Source: Altererythrobacter epoxidivorans (GTDB taxonomy: Bacteria > Pseudomonadota > Alphaproteobacteria > Sphingomonadales > Sphingomonadaceae). From it: a stretch of DNA of 64,000 nucleotides. This document shows positions 1 to 7,904 of this stretch, piece after piece. A program made the translations under genes and the position numbers. Positions within the stretch are counted from its first letter, which is position 1. The number at the start of each line of letters is the position of its first letter. The stretch spans positions 496,001 to 560,000 of the forward strand of contig NZ_CP012669.1 in NCBI RefSeq assembly GCF_001281485.1. Direction: 5' to 3'. The notes under the pieces were generated by a model, which saw only the letters and a program-made list of their open reading frames with translations, was not told the DNA's origin and did no database searches.

Positions 1-1922
1 GTATCGACAATGCCGGGATCCGCGAGCGTGGAGGTGTCCCCGAGCGAACCGTAATCATTCTCCGCGATCTTGCGCAGGATGCGGCGCATGATCTTGCCGC
101 TCCGCGTCTTGGGGAGCGCAGGGGTGAAATGCAGGTGATCGGGCGTAGCGATCGGGCCTATCTCCTTTCGCACCCATTGCCGCAATTCACCCATCAGCTC
201 GTCGGAGTGTTCTTCACCGGCGTTGAGCGTGACATAGCAATAGATGCCCTGGCCCTTGATGTCGTGCGGGTAACCCACGACCGCGGCTTCGGAAACCTTG
301 GCATGCAGGACCAGCGCGCTTTCGACTTCTGCCGTGCCCATGCGGTGTCCGGACACGTTGATCACATCGTCGACACGGCCGGTGATCCAGTAGTATCCGT
401 CCTTGTCGCGGCGGCATCCGTCCCCTGTGAAATACTTGCCCTTGTAGGTGCTGAAATAGGTCTGGATGAAGCGATCGTGGTCGCCATAAACGGTACGTGC
501 CTGGCCCGGCCAACTGCGCGTGATGCACAGATTGCCTTCGGTTGCGCCTTCCAGGACTGCCCCGTCGTTGTCGACAAGTTGCGGGCAGACGCCGAAGAAG
601 GGCTTGCCGGCACTGCCGGGCTTCATGTCGTGTGCGCCGGGCAGGGTGGTGATCATGATCCCGCCGGTTTCGGTCTGCCACCATGTGTCGACAATTGGAA
701 CGGTCCCGCCGCCTACGGTTTCGTGGTACCAGCGCCATGCCTCGGGATTGATCGGCTCACCCACCGAACCCATGACCCTCAGCGATGAAAGATCGTGCTT
801 TGCGACATGGCCTTCGCCTTCGCGCATGAGGGCGCGAATGGCAGTTGGCGCGGTGTAGAAGATATTGACCTTGTGCTTCTCGCACACCGCCCAGAAACGG
901 TCGTGGTCGGGATAATTCGGAACACCTTCGAACATGAGCGCGGTGGCCCCGTTCTGGAGCGGCCCGTAAACGATGTAGCTGTGCCCCGTGACCCAGCCAA
1001 TATCGGCCGTGCACCAGTAGATTTCGCCAGGCCGATAGTCGAACACATAGCGGAAGGTGGTTTCGGTCCAGACCGAGTAGCCGCCGGTCGTGTGGACGAC
1101 GCCCTTGGGGCTCCCGGTCGATCCCGAGGTGTAGAGGATGAACAGCGGATCTTCCGCATTCATCGGCTCGCACGGGCATTCGTCGGCAACGTCGGCCGAA
1201 TATTCGTGGTACCAGTGGTCGCGACCTTCCGTCATCGCCACGTCGGCACCCGTGTGGCTGACGACAAGGACACCCTTGGCCGGGACTTTCTCCAGAGCGG
1301 CATCGACATTGGCCTTGAGCGGGACTTTTTTCGACCCGCGCAGGCCCTGGTCCGCGGTCACGATCCAGTCGCTTTCGCAGTCCTCGACGCGGCCGGCGAT
1401 GGCGTCGGGCGAAAACCCGCCGAAGATCACCGAGTGGATTGCGCCGATACGGGCGCAGGCGAGCATGGCGAAGGCGCCTTCGGGCACCATCGGCATGTAG
1501 ATCGTCACGCGGTCACCCTTTGCCACACCGAGCTTCTTCAGCGAGTTGGCCATGCGCACGACTTCGCCCTGCAACTCGGCATAAGTGATGTGGCGGACTT
1601 CGCCTTCGGGATCGTCGGGCTCGAAAATCAGTGCGACGCGGTTACCATTCCCCGCATCGACATGGCGGTCGACTGCGTTGTGGCAGATATTGAGCTTGCC
1701 ATCCTCGAACCACTTGATGTCGACCGGATCGAATGACCAGTCGGCGACCTTCGTCGGTTTTTCGAACCAGTCGAGTCGCGCAGCCTGTTCGGCCCAGAAG
1801 CCATCTGCGTCCTCGATGCTACGAGCGTACATCGCTTCGTATTGCGAGGCATTGCAAGCGGCGCCGTCGGCGGCGGCTGCGGGCATGCGGACCCATTCTT
1901 GTTGCACGGCTTGGTCGGTCAT
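1..1922 (-). CDS. acs: acetyl-CoA synthetase, C-terminus cut by window edge
   Basis: This AMP-forming ligase makes acetyl-CoA from acetate, ATP and CoA in the cytoplasm. About 640 codons are visible and the family is about 650 residues, so only the last few residues lie outside. The P-loop-like motif [13 protein letters not shown] lies near residue 261, followed by [14 protein letters not shown] and the WWQTETGG motif. The C-terminal acetylation-site motif [11 protein letters not shown] lies near residue 609. The ATG at 1922 is preceded by a strong GAGAGGA ribosome binding site. It diverges from the porin-prpE pair, and the 173-base space between probably carries both promoters. The WWQTETGG signature favours Acs over propionate or butyrate ligases. 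Confidence 0.96.
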   Translation of the reverse strand, partial: MTDQAVQQEWVRMPAAAADGAACNASQYEAMYARSIEDADGFWAEQAARLDWFEKPTKVADWSFDPVDIKWFEDGKLNICHNAVDRHVDAGNGNRVALIFEPDDPEGEVRHITYAELQGEVVRMANSLKKLGVAKGDRVTIYMPMVPEGAFAMLACARIGAIHSVIFGGFSPDAIAGRVEDCESDWIVTADQGLRGSKKVPLKANVDAALEKVPAKGVLVVSHTGADVAMTEGRDHWYHEYSADVADECPCEPMNAEDPLFILYTSGSTGSPKGVVHTTGGYSVWTETTFRYVFDYRPGEIYWCTADIGWVTGHSYIVYGPLQNGATALMFEGVPNYPDHDRFWAVCEKHKVNIFYTAPTAIRALMREGEGHVAKHDLSSLRVMGSVGEPINPEAWRWYHETVGGGTVPIVDTWWQTETGGIMITTLPGAHDMKPGSAGKPFFGVCPQLVDNDGAVLEGATEGNLCITRSWPGQARTVYGDHDRFIQTYFSTYKGKYFTGDGCRRDKDGYYWITGRVDDVINVSGHRMGTAEVESALVLHAKVSEAAVVGYPHDIKGQGIYCYVTLNAGEEHSDELMGELRQWVRKEIGPIATPDHLHFTPALPKTRSGKIMRRILRKIAENDYGSLGDTSTLADPGIVD

Positions 1923-2000
1923 GGGTTTTCCTCTCCGCTTGATCGGTTACGGATGCTTGTTTTTCGTGTTGGTGATTATCCTACCAACTGATCGAATGCG

Positions 2001-2015
2001 CTACGACCTTAGTAG
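2001..2015. promoter_or_regulatory. candidate operator dyad between acs and porin
   Basis: CTAC, seven bases, then GTAG forms a short inverted repeat in the middle of the acs/porin divergent intergenic region. TAC-N7-GTA dyads resemble sites of NarL/FixJ-type response regulators, which control acetate activation genes in several Proteobacteria. The link to such a regulator is inference and the arms are only four bases long. Confidence 0.25.
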
Positions 2016-2095
2016 TATAGACCATCCGCTCATAGATAAGCCCGCGCGATGCTGCGATTTTCCTCTCAACGAAAATGTTATGGGAGGGACATTCA

Positions 2096-3493
2096 GTGGC
2101 AAGGATTTCATCCGGACAGCGGCGCATGCGCCTGACCGCGGGCTTGCTGGCTGCGACCATGATGGTGCCGGCAGCGGCGCATGCATCGGACAGGGAAACG
2201 GTCGATCAACGGCTCGACCGGCTCGAGGCGATGATCATGTCGCTGCAACAGCAGATGGCCGGTCAGCAGGCGAACGCAGCCCAGAGTGAAACGGTAAGCC
2301 AGTTGAGCGCTGCCGTGGCAGAAACCCGCGCTCAGAATGCAGAGCTCGCCCAGCAGCAGGCCGAAACGCAGGAACGTGTTGCCAAGGTCGAAAAGGATGC
2401 CGGAAACGGTTTCCGTGTCGGCAATACCAACGTCAGCCTGGGCGGTTACGTCAAGCTGGACGCAAAATCGCTACGCACGAGCGGCGGCGAATTGCCGAGC
2501 GGTTCGGCAGGGCTGGACTTCCTGATCCCCAGCCTGATCCCCGTCGGAGGATCGTCTTCCGGTTGGGACACGCATTTCCACGGCCGCCAGAGCCGTCTGA
2601 TCGTAAAGACCAGCACACCGGTCGGCGACAAGTCGGTGGGCACGCACCTCGAAATGGATTTCATGGTCACGTCCGGCGGGGACCAGCGCGTTTCGAACAG
2701 CTACAGCCCGCGCATGCGCCAGGCCTTCATCACCTATGACGGATGGACCTTCGGCCAGGCGTGGTCGAACTTCCAGAACGTCGGCGCATTGCCGGATTCG
2801 GTCGATTTCGTCGGGACTATGCCGGGAACGGTGTTCGTTCGGCAGCCCCTGATCCGGTACAAATCGAACAGCGGCTTTTCCGTTTCGGTCGAGAACCCGG
2901 AAACGACACTGACAAATTCCACCGGTGGCCGCATCCTGCCGACCGACGACAAATTGCCTGACATCACCGCCCGCTACGATGGCAAGGGCTTCACAATTGC
3001 AGGCATTGTTCGCCAGTTGACCGCTTCGGACGCGATCCTGGCTAGCGGCGGTGACAGCGCACTGGGCTACGGCCTCAGCGTTTCGGGCAAGTTCCCGATC
3101 GGCAGCGGCGGCGACGACTTCCGCGTCATGGGTACCGTGGGTGAGGGTCTTGGCCGCTACATGGGCGCCAACATCGTCAACGATGCGGCCATCGATGCGG
3201 ATGGCAACCTCGATCCCATCGCCACCTATTCGGGCTTTGCCGCCTTCCGCCATGTGTGGAGCCCCAAGGCCCGTTCGACCCTGGCCGGCAGCTATTTCAA
3301 GGCCGACAATCCGGTTGCGCTGACCGGTGGCAGCCCGACCGACGAGGTCTGGAACGTACTTGCTAACCTGATCTATTCGCCGGTGCCCAAACTCGATATC
3401 GGTCTGGAATACATGTATGCAGAGCGTACCAATGAAGCCGGGCAGGATGGTAGCCTGCAGCAGGTCCAACTGGGCGCCAAGTACAGCTTCTGA
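2096..3493 (+). CDS. DcaP-like outer-membrane porin
   Basis: This is a predicted trimeric outer-membrane channel of the DcaP type, 465 residues. After a signal peptide ending near AHA-SD comes a Gln/Glu-rich coiled coil of about 70 residues. A beta-rich barrel follows, beginning around VGNTNVSLGGYVKLDAK and ending in the aromatic C-terminus KYSF. I chose the GTG at 2096 because GGGAGGGA lies seven bases upstream. The in-frame ATG at 2075 lies on the wrong side of that site. Its place between acs and prpE suggests uptake of small organic acids. The substrate itself cannot be read from sequence. Confidence 0.8.
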   Translation: MARISSGQRRMRLTAGLLAATMMVPAAAHASDRETVDQRLDRLEAMIMSLQQQMAGQQANAAQSETVSQLSAAVAETRAQNAELAQQQAETQERVAKVEKDAGNGFRVGNTNVSLGGYVKLDAKSLRTSGGELPSGSAGLDFLIPSLIPVGGSSSGWDTHFHGRQSRLIVKTSTPVGDKSVGTHLEMDFMVTSGGDQRVSNSYSPRMRQAFITYDGWTFGQAWSNFQNVGALPDSVDFVGTMPGTVFVRQPLIRYKSNSGFSVSVENPETTLTNSTGGRILPTDDKLPDITARYDGKGFTIAGIVRQLTASDAILASGGDSALGYGLSVSGKFPIGSGGDDFRVMGTVGEGLGRYMGANIVNDAAIDADGNLDPIATYSGFAAFRHVWSPKARSTLAGSYFKADNPVALTGGSPTDEVWNVLANLIYSPVPKLDIGLEYMYAERTNEAGQDGSLQQVQLGAKYSF

Positions 3494-3578
3494 CCCCCTT
3501 AAGGGAGAGGGTCTCGAAAGGTTCGGGCGGTCCTTCGTGGCCACCTGAACTGTCGTCAGGAACAGGGAGAAAATTCCG

Positions 3579-5435
3579 ATGTCATTCACCGAAGTCGCAG
3601 CAACCGCGGCAAGGGATCCCGGAAAATTCTGGCTCGAAGCGGCACGTGGGCTCCACTGGAGCACATTTCCCGAGACCGCCCATGACGAGGCAGGCGACGT
3701 CTGGTTTCCCGATGGCGTCCTGAACACCTGTTACAATGCCGTGGACCGCCACGTAGAAGCCGGTCGCGGCGATGCCGAAGCCCTGATTTACGAAAGCCCG
3801 TTCACGGGCCGCGCGCAGTCCTATTCCTTTGCTGAATTGCAGGACCATGTCGCCCGCACTGCAGGGATGATCGCCTCCGCCGGTGTGGGAAAGGGCGACC
3901 GGGTGATCATCTACATGCCGATGATCCCGGAGGCGGTGTTCGCCATGCTTGCCTGCGCCCGTATTGGCGCGGTGCATTCGGTCGTTTTCGGCGGGTTCGC
4001 AGCGCCCGAACTTGCCAAGCGCATCGAAGATTGCACGCCCGCACTTGTTCTCAGCGCATCATGCGGCTTCGAACCGGGGCGAACGATTGCTTACAAGCCC
4101 TTGCTCGACAAGGCGCTCGACCTGGCGAGCCACAAGCCGCCGGGCACCATCATTTTCCAGCGCGAGGAATTGCTGGCCGATCTCGTCCCCGGGCGGGACC
4201 GCGATTGGGCCGAAGCCGTTGCGGCCGCCGAACCGGCCGGGTGCGTCGACGTCGCCTCGTCCGATCCGCTCTACATACTCTACACGTCCGGCACGACCGG
4301 TACGCCCAAGGGCGTCGTGCGCGACAATGGCGGCCATGCAACTGTGCTCCACTGGTCGATGCGCAATATCTACGGCGTCGAGGCAGGCGATACGTATTGG
4401 GCCGCCTCGGATATCGGCTGGGTCGTCGGCCACAGCTACATCGTTTACGGTCCGCTGCTGAAAGGATGCGCGACCATCCTGTTCGAAGGAAAACCGGTCG
4501 GCACGCCCGATGCAGGTATTTTCTGGAACTTGGTGGACAAGCATCAGGTGAAGGTCCTCTTCACCGCACCCACCGCCATTCGGGCCATTCGCCGGTCGGA
4601 TCCCGACGGAACATTCATCGATGGTGCGTCGCTTTCATCGCTGAGTGCATTGTTCCTCGCCGGCGAGCGGGCCGATCCCGATACGCTGCTCTGGATAGCC
4701 AACAAACTGGGCAAACCGGTGATCGACCACTGGTGGCAGACCGAACTCGGTTGGCCGGCGATCGCGACTTGCCTGGGGCTTGGCGAGAGCGAAATCCGTG
4801 CAGGAAGTGCGGGGCACGCAGTCCCGGGGTACAGGTTCCGCGTGCTCGACGATGCCGGAAATCCAGTGGGTGCGGGCACCGTCGGCAACCTGCTGATCGA
4901 ACAGCCTTTGCCACCCGGAGCGTTCCGGTCACTCTGGAACAATCCCGAACGGTTCGCCGCAGGCTTCGTCGATTTTCCCGGAAATTACACCACCGGCGAT
5001 GCTGGGATGATCGACGCCGATGGCTTCATCCACATCATGGGCCGGACCGACGACATCATCAATGTTGCAGGTCACCGCCTGTCGACCGGCCAGATGGAAG
5101 AGGTCGTCGCGAACCACCCGCAGGTCGTCGAATGCGCCGTGGTCGGTGCAGCGGACGATCTGAAAGGCGAAATGCCGGTCGGCTTCGTGGTCACGCGCCC
5201 CGGCTGCGAGGATCTTGAGAAGGTTCATGGCGAGCTCGTGGCATCGGTTAGGGGCGATATCGGACCGATCGCCAGCCCGCGCAGCATCTACTTCGTCGAT
5301 GGCCTTCCCAAGACGCGATCGGGCAAAATCCTGCGCAATCTCCTCCGCGACATCATCAACGGGAAGGAGGTCACCGTGCCGCAGACGATCGAGGATGCCA
5401 GCGTCATCGATACGATCAGGCAGGCCGTTACCTGA
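3579..5435 (+). CDS. prpE: propionyl-CoA synthetase
   Basis: A 618-residue AMP-forming acyl-CoA synthetase related to the acs product at the left edge but distinct from it. The motif YTSGTTGTPKGVVRDNGGH (about residues 236-254) and the length match PrpE rather than Acs. The acylation-site lysine lies in [11 protein letters not shown] near residue 578. It would activate propionate, or a similar short acid, to its CoA ester. The ATG is preceded by a GGGAG ribosome binding site and lies 85 bases after the porin, so the two are probably co-transcribed. No methylcitrate-cycle genes lie beside it in this window. A broader short-chain acyl-CoA synthetase is possible. Confidence 0.88.
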   Translation: MSFTEVAATAARDPGKFWLEAARGLHWSTFPETAHDEAGDVWFPDGVLNTCYNAVDRHVEAGRGDAEALIYESPFTGRAQSYSFAELQDHVARTAGMIASAGVGKGDRVIIYMPMIPEAVFAMLACARIGAVHSVVFGGFAAPELAKRIEDCTPALVLSASCGFEPGRTIAYKPLLDKALDLASHKPPGTIIFQREELLADLVPGRDRDWAEAVAAAEPAGCVDVASSDPLYILYTSGTTGTPKGVVRDNGGHATVLHWSMRNIYGVEAGDTYWAASDIGWVVGHSYIVYGPLLKGCATILFEGKPVGTPDAGIFWNLVDKHQVKVLFTAPTAIRAIRRSDPDGTFIDGASLSSLSALFLAGERADPDTLLWIANKLGKPVIDHWWQTELGWPAIATCLGLGESEIRAGSAGHAVPGYRFRVLDDAGNPVGAGTVGNLLIEQPLPPGAFRSLWNNPERFAAGFVDFPGNYTTGDAGMIDADGFIHIMGRTDDIINVAGHRLSTGQMEEVVANHPQVVECAVVGAADDLKGEMPVGFVVTRPGCEDLEKVHGELVASVRGDIGPIASPRSIYFVDGLPKTRSGKILRNLLRDIINGKEVTVPQTIEDASVIDTIRQAVT

Positions 5436-5550
5436 ACCTGCCCGATTGAAGGGCTAACGGGTTCGTCTGGCAATACCGAGCGCCATTCACTTCGCGGCGC
5501 GGTCGCGCAAAGGTTCAGCCTGGCTGGCGAATGGACATTCCTGGGGGAAG

Positions 5551-5626
5551 TGGTGCCTCGGGGCGGATTCGAACCACCGACACTGCGATTTTCAGTCGCA
5601 TGCTCTACCAACTGAGCTACCGAGGC
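5551..5626 (-). tRNA. tRNA-Phe (GAA)
   Basis: The minus strand folds as a 76-base cloverleaf. The acceptor arm is GCCTCGG paired with CCGAGGC, and the terminal CCA is encoded. The D-arm is AGCTCAGTTGGTAGAGC. The anticodon loop CTGAAAA gives GAA, and the T-arm contains GGTTCGAATCC. It follows yacG on the same strand and may be co-transcribed with it. Confidence 0.97.
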
Positions 5627-5736
5627 ATTCCAGCATCAAGCGACCCTTCACAAGGATCGGCGTGCATTGGAGTGCGGGCCTATGGCGAAGCCCGCGCCCT
5701 TTGGCAAGGGCCAATTGGCCGAAATTGCCCTCTGGT

Positions 5737-5916
5737 TTAGTCGCGGTCTTCCCGGACGATCTCGCCCGCGATTTCATCTGGGCTGGCGGGGCGTCCGGGG
5801 ACTGCATATCCGTCGCCGAACCACTGTGCGAGGTCGCGGTCGCGGCATCGGCTGGAACAGAATGGTGTGAATTCCTCGGCGCGAGGTTTCTTGCAGATCG
5901 GGCAGTTCTTACTCAT
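5737..5916 (-). CDS. yacG: YacG, zinc-finger DNA gyrase inhibitor
   Basis: A 59-residue protein with the YacG zinc ribbon: CPICKKP, then CSSRC, then DLAQWFGDGYAVPG. In E. coli YacG binds GyrB and blocks DNA binding by gyrase. The ATG at 5916 overlaps the end of the upstream RNase E/G-like gene by eight bases, so translation is probably coupled. Its small size and four-cysteine pattern are normal for the family. Confidence 0.93.
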   Translation of the reverse strand: MSKNCPICKKPRAEEFTPFCSSRCRDRDLAQWFGDGYAVPGRPASPDEIAGEIVREDRD

Positions 5917-6883
5917 GCGGCACCATCTGGGCATGGGGAGCATCGAAGGCAATCCCCGCATCGGGACGCAGCGCGATCTGTCGGCCCGTCCGCCGCCGCA
6001 ACTGGTTGAGCCAGTCTTTGCTGAGGTAATCGAGAACGGGCGCCTGGGCATAAAGCGCGATCATGCCGGCCCCCTCCAGCAACTCGGCACGGCGAAGCAG
6101 CAGGCGGGCTGCTGCCTCCTTGCGATTGCGGGCAATGCGATGGAGCAGCGACGGGCGCTGCAGCCGGCGGATGATCTGGACAAACCCGAAGCCGTTCATC
6201 GCCGTGCGTTCATGCGGCCAGTCTTCGAGGAACATGCCAAGTTGCTCATCAACCAGCTTGCGATCCGCCTTTGCCGACAGGGTTGGATAGTCGATCCCGA
6301 TATTTCCGCCGAGATCGAACCGGCGCAAGGTGCGGGCAATCGCGCGGGTTGCGGCCGATGGGTCGGAATTGGTGGTGTCCACGTCGATCAGCGTCATTGC
6401 CGGTGTTTCTGCCAGCAGCAGCTTGCCGCCTTCGAAATCGACCTCGCGGCTCGCTGCATCGAGCCAAAGCGCGTCCCAATCGGCTTGAGCCCAGGGTATC
6501 GTGGCGAGTTCGACCTCGTGCCCTTCGCGGACAAGCTGATCGGCGAGGGAAGGAGCGCCTGCAAGATCGGAAGTCGAATGACGGGCCTGTGCCAGCTTCA
6601 GCCGTCCGCGCTCTGCCACGGGCTCCCGCGTGACTTCCATCCTTACAGGTGAACCCACACTGGCCGAGCGCGGAATGTTGCGGCCCAAAGCCTCCTGCCC
6701 CGAGGGGAAGCGCACTCTGGCACGGCCACCTTGAGCCGGTTGTTCGAGCAAGATCGCATCGTCGATTTCGCCTGCCTGAAGCCCGGCATCGGTCCAGCGC
6801 AAGCGCAATTCTTCGATACCGTCGTAACTCAGCCGGAAAGCGCGTTCCTCTCCGATCCCCTGTTCGACGATCCACTCAGCCAA
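5909..6883 (-). CDS. ribonuclease E/G family protein, short form
   Basis: A 324-residue protein, much shorter than E. coli RNase E (1061) or RNase G (489). Two regions resemble the catalytic DNase I-like subdomain: LIDVDTTNSDPSA (compare SIDVNSGR) and GGNIGIDYPTL (compare GGLIVIDFIDM). Both conserved Asp positions are kept. The S1-domain region is reduced and the zinc-link region is not evident. It sits between maf and yacG, the usual place for this short form in sphingomonads. Activity on RNA is inferred from family membership only. Confidence 0.8.
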   Translation of the reverse strand: MAEWIVEQGIGEERAFRLSYDGIEELRLRWTDAGLQAGEIDDAILLEQPAQGGRARVRFPSGQEALGRNIPRSASVGSPVRMEVTREPVAERGRLKLAQARHSTSDLAGAPSLADQLVREGHEVELATIPWAQADWDALWLDAASREVDFEGGKLLLAETPAMTLIDVDTTNSDPSAATRAIARTLRRFDLGGNIGIDYPTLSAKADRKLVDEQLGMFLEDWPHERTAMNGFGFVQIIRRLQRPSLLHRIARNRKEAAARLLLRRAELLEGAGMIALYAQAPVLDYLSKDWLNQLRRRTGRQIALRPDAGIAFDAPHAQMVPHE

Positions 6884-7451
6884 CGGGAAATCCTGCTGCT
6901 TTCAGCAATGATCGTGTTTCATAAAGCGGCAGTCCGACGACGCCCGAGTGGCTGCCGTCGATCCGCCGGATCAGGCCCTCTGCTGCGCCCTGGATGGCAT
7001 AACCGCCTGCCTTGCCGTGCCATTCCCCGCCTTCGAGATAGGTCGAGATTTCATCATCCGAGAGGCGTTTGAACACGACGACAGTCTCGCTCAGGCGTTC
7101 CCTCAGGGTGCCATCGGGTGACAGAAGGGCGATCGCCGACAGGACACGGTGGCGTCTGCCAGACAACAGTTCCAGGCAGCGGCGTGCAGTTGCCTCGTCC
7201 TCTGCCTTGGGAAGGATGCGCCGCCCGACTGCGACAACCGTATCCCCTGCCAGCACGTGACCGTCAGATGATGCGGCAGCCTGCGCCTTCTCGCGGGCCA
7301 TGCGTTTCGCATAGTCGCGGGGCAGTTCGCCCTTGGCAGGGGTTTCGTCGATATCGGCAGGTGCGATCGCTGCCGGCTCGACCGACAGGCGCGCAAGTAG
7401 CTCCCGCCGCCGTGGGCTGGCCGAAGCGAGGATCAGGGAAGGCGCGGACAA
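6876..7451 (-). CDS. Maf-family nucleotide pyrophosphatase
   Basis: A 191-residue Maf/HAM1-fold protein that hydrolyses (often modified) nucleoside triphosphates to monophosphates as a housecleaning activity. The N-terminus LILASASPRRRELL is the Maf signature, followed by AGDTVVAVG and the GKAGGYAIQGAA motif. It starts 12 bases after infA and its end overlaps the RNase E/G-like gene by eight bases. The subgroup (dTTP/UTP or m7GTP specific) is not assigned. Confidence 0.93.
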   Translation of the reverse strand: MSAPSLILASASPRRRELLARLSVEPAAIAPADIDETPAKGELPRDYAKRMAREKAQAAASSDGHVLAGDTVVAVGRRILPKAEDEATARRCLELLSGRRHRVLSAIALLSPDGTLRERLSETVVVFKRLSDDEISTYLEGGEWHGKAGGYAIQGAAEGLIRRIDGSHSGVVGLPLYETRSLLKAAGFPVG

Positions 7452-7463
7452 GCCCGCCGCCGC

Positions 7464-7709
7464 TTATTGCGGGCCGGGGCCGCCGCGGCCGGGCATGAAG
7501 CGATAGGTGATACGAGCCTTGGTCAGGTCGTACGGGGTCAGTTCGCACAGAACTTCGTCACCGACGAGTACGCGAATGCGGTTCTTGCGCATCTTGCCCG
7601 CGGTGTGCCCAAGCACCTCGTGGCCGTTTTCGAGCTCAACCCGGAACATCGCGTTCGGCAGCAATTCCACCACCTTGCCGCGCATTTCGAGGAGTTCTTC
7701 TTTAGCCAT
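7464..7709 (-). CDS. infA: translation initiation factor IF-1
   Basis: An 81-residue S1/OB-fold protein that binds the ribosomal A site during initiation. Nearly the whole IF-1 core is seen, with [37 protein letters not shown] and then the [10 protein letters not shown] segment (given here in parts of the family motif). The C-terminus carries about nine extra residues ([10 protein letters not shown]) beyond the 72-residue E. coli protein. It heads the infA-maf-RNase-yacG operon. Confidence 0.97.
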   Translation of the reverse strand: MAKEELLEMRGKVVELLPNAMFRVELENGHEVLGHTAGKMRKNRIRVLVGDEVLCELTPYDLTKARITYRFMPGRGGPGPQ

Positions 7710-7783
7710 GTAGGTCCTTGTTTGATGTTGTTCGTCGAACTGTGTCGCGCGCCCATAGCGGCAGAGAGGATAAAAGGAAAGTC

Positions 7784-7801
7784 TTGTGCGTTAGGGCACA
7801 A
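7784..7801. promoter_or_regulatory. 18-base palindrome TTGTGC-N6-GCACAA
   Basis: A perfect six-base inverted repeat with a six-base spacer lies in the 195-base gap between infA and the TonB-dependent receptor gene. Its geometry matches CRP/FNR-superfamily sites (TGTGA-N6-TCACA), with TGTGC half-sites instead. It lies 75 bases upstream of infA and about 103 upstream of the receptor start, so it could act on either. Confidence 0.35.
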
Positions 7802-7904
7802 ACGATCGGCGGCCTCGTCGATGTGTCGGTTCGTCGCATCCTGATGCAATCCGATACCTTTCAGAGGCTTGTGCGAGGAACGGCTTTCTAGGATTTCACT
7901 GGTC

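Noticed and set aside
3579..5435. prpE considered as a second acs
   Set aside because: The TSGTTGTPKGVVRDNGGH motif and the length match propionyl-CoA synthetases rather than Acs.
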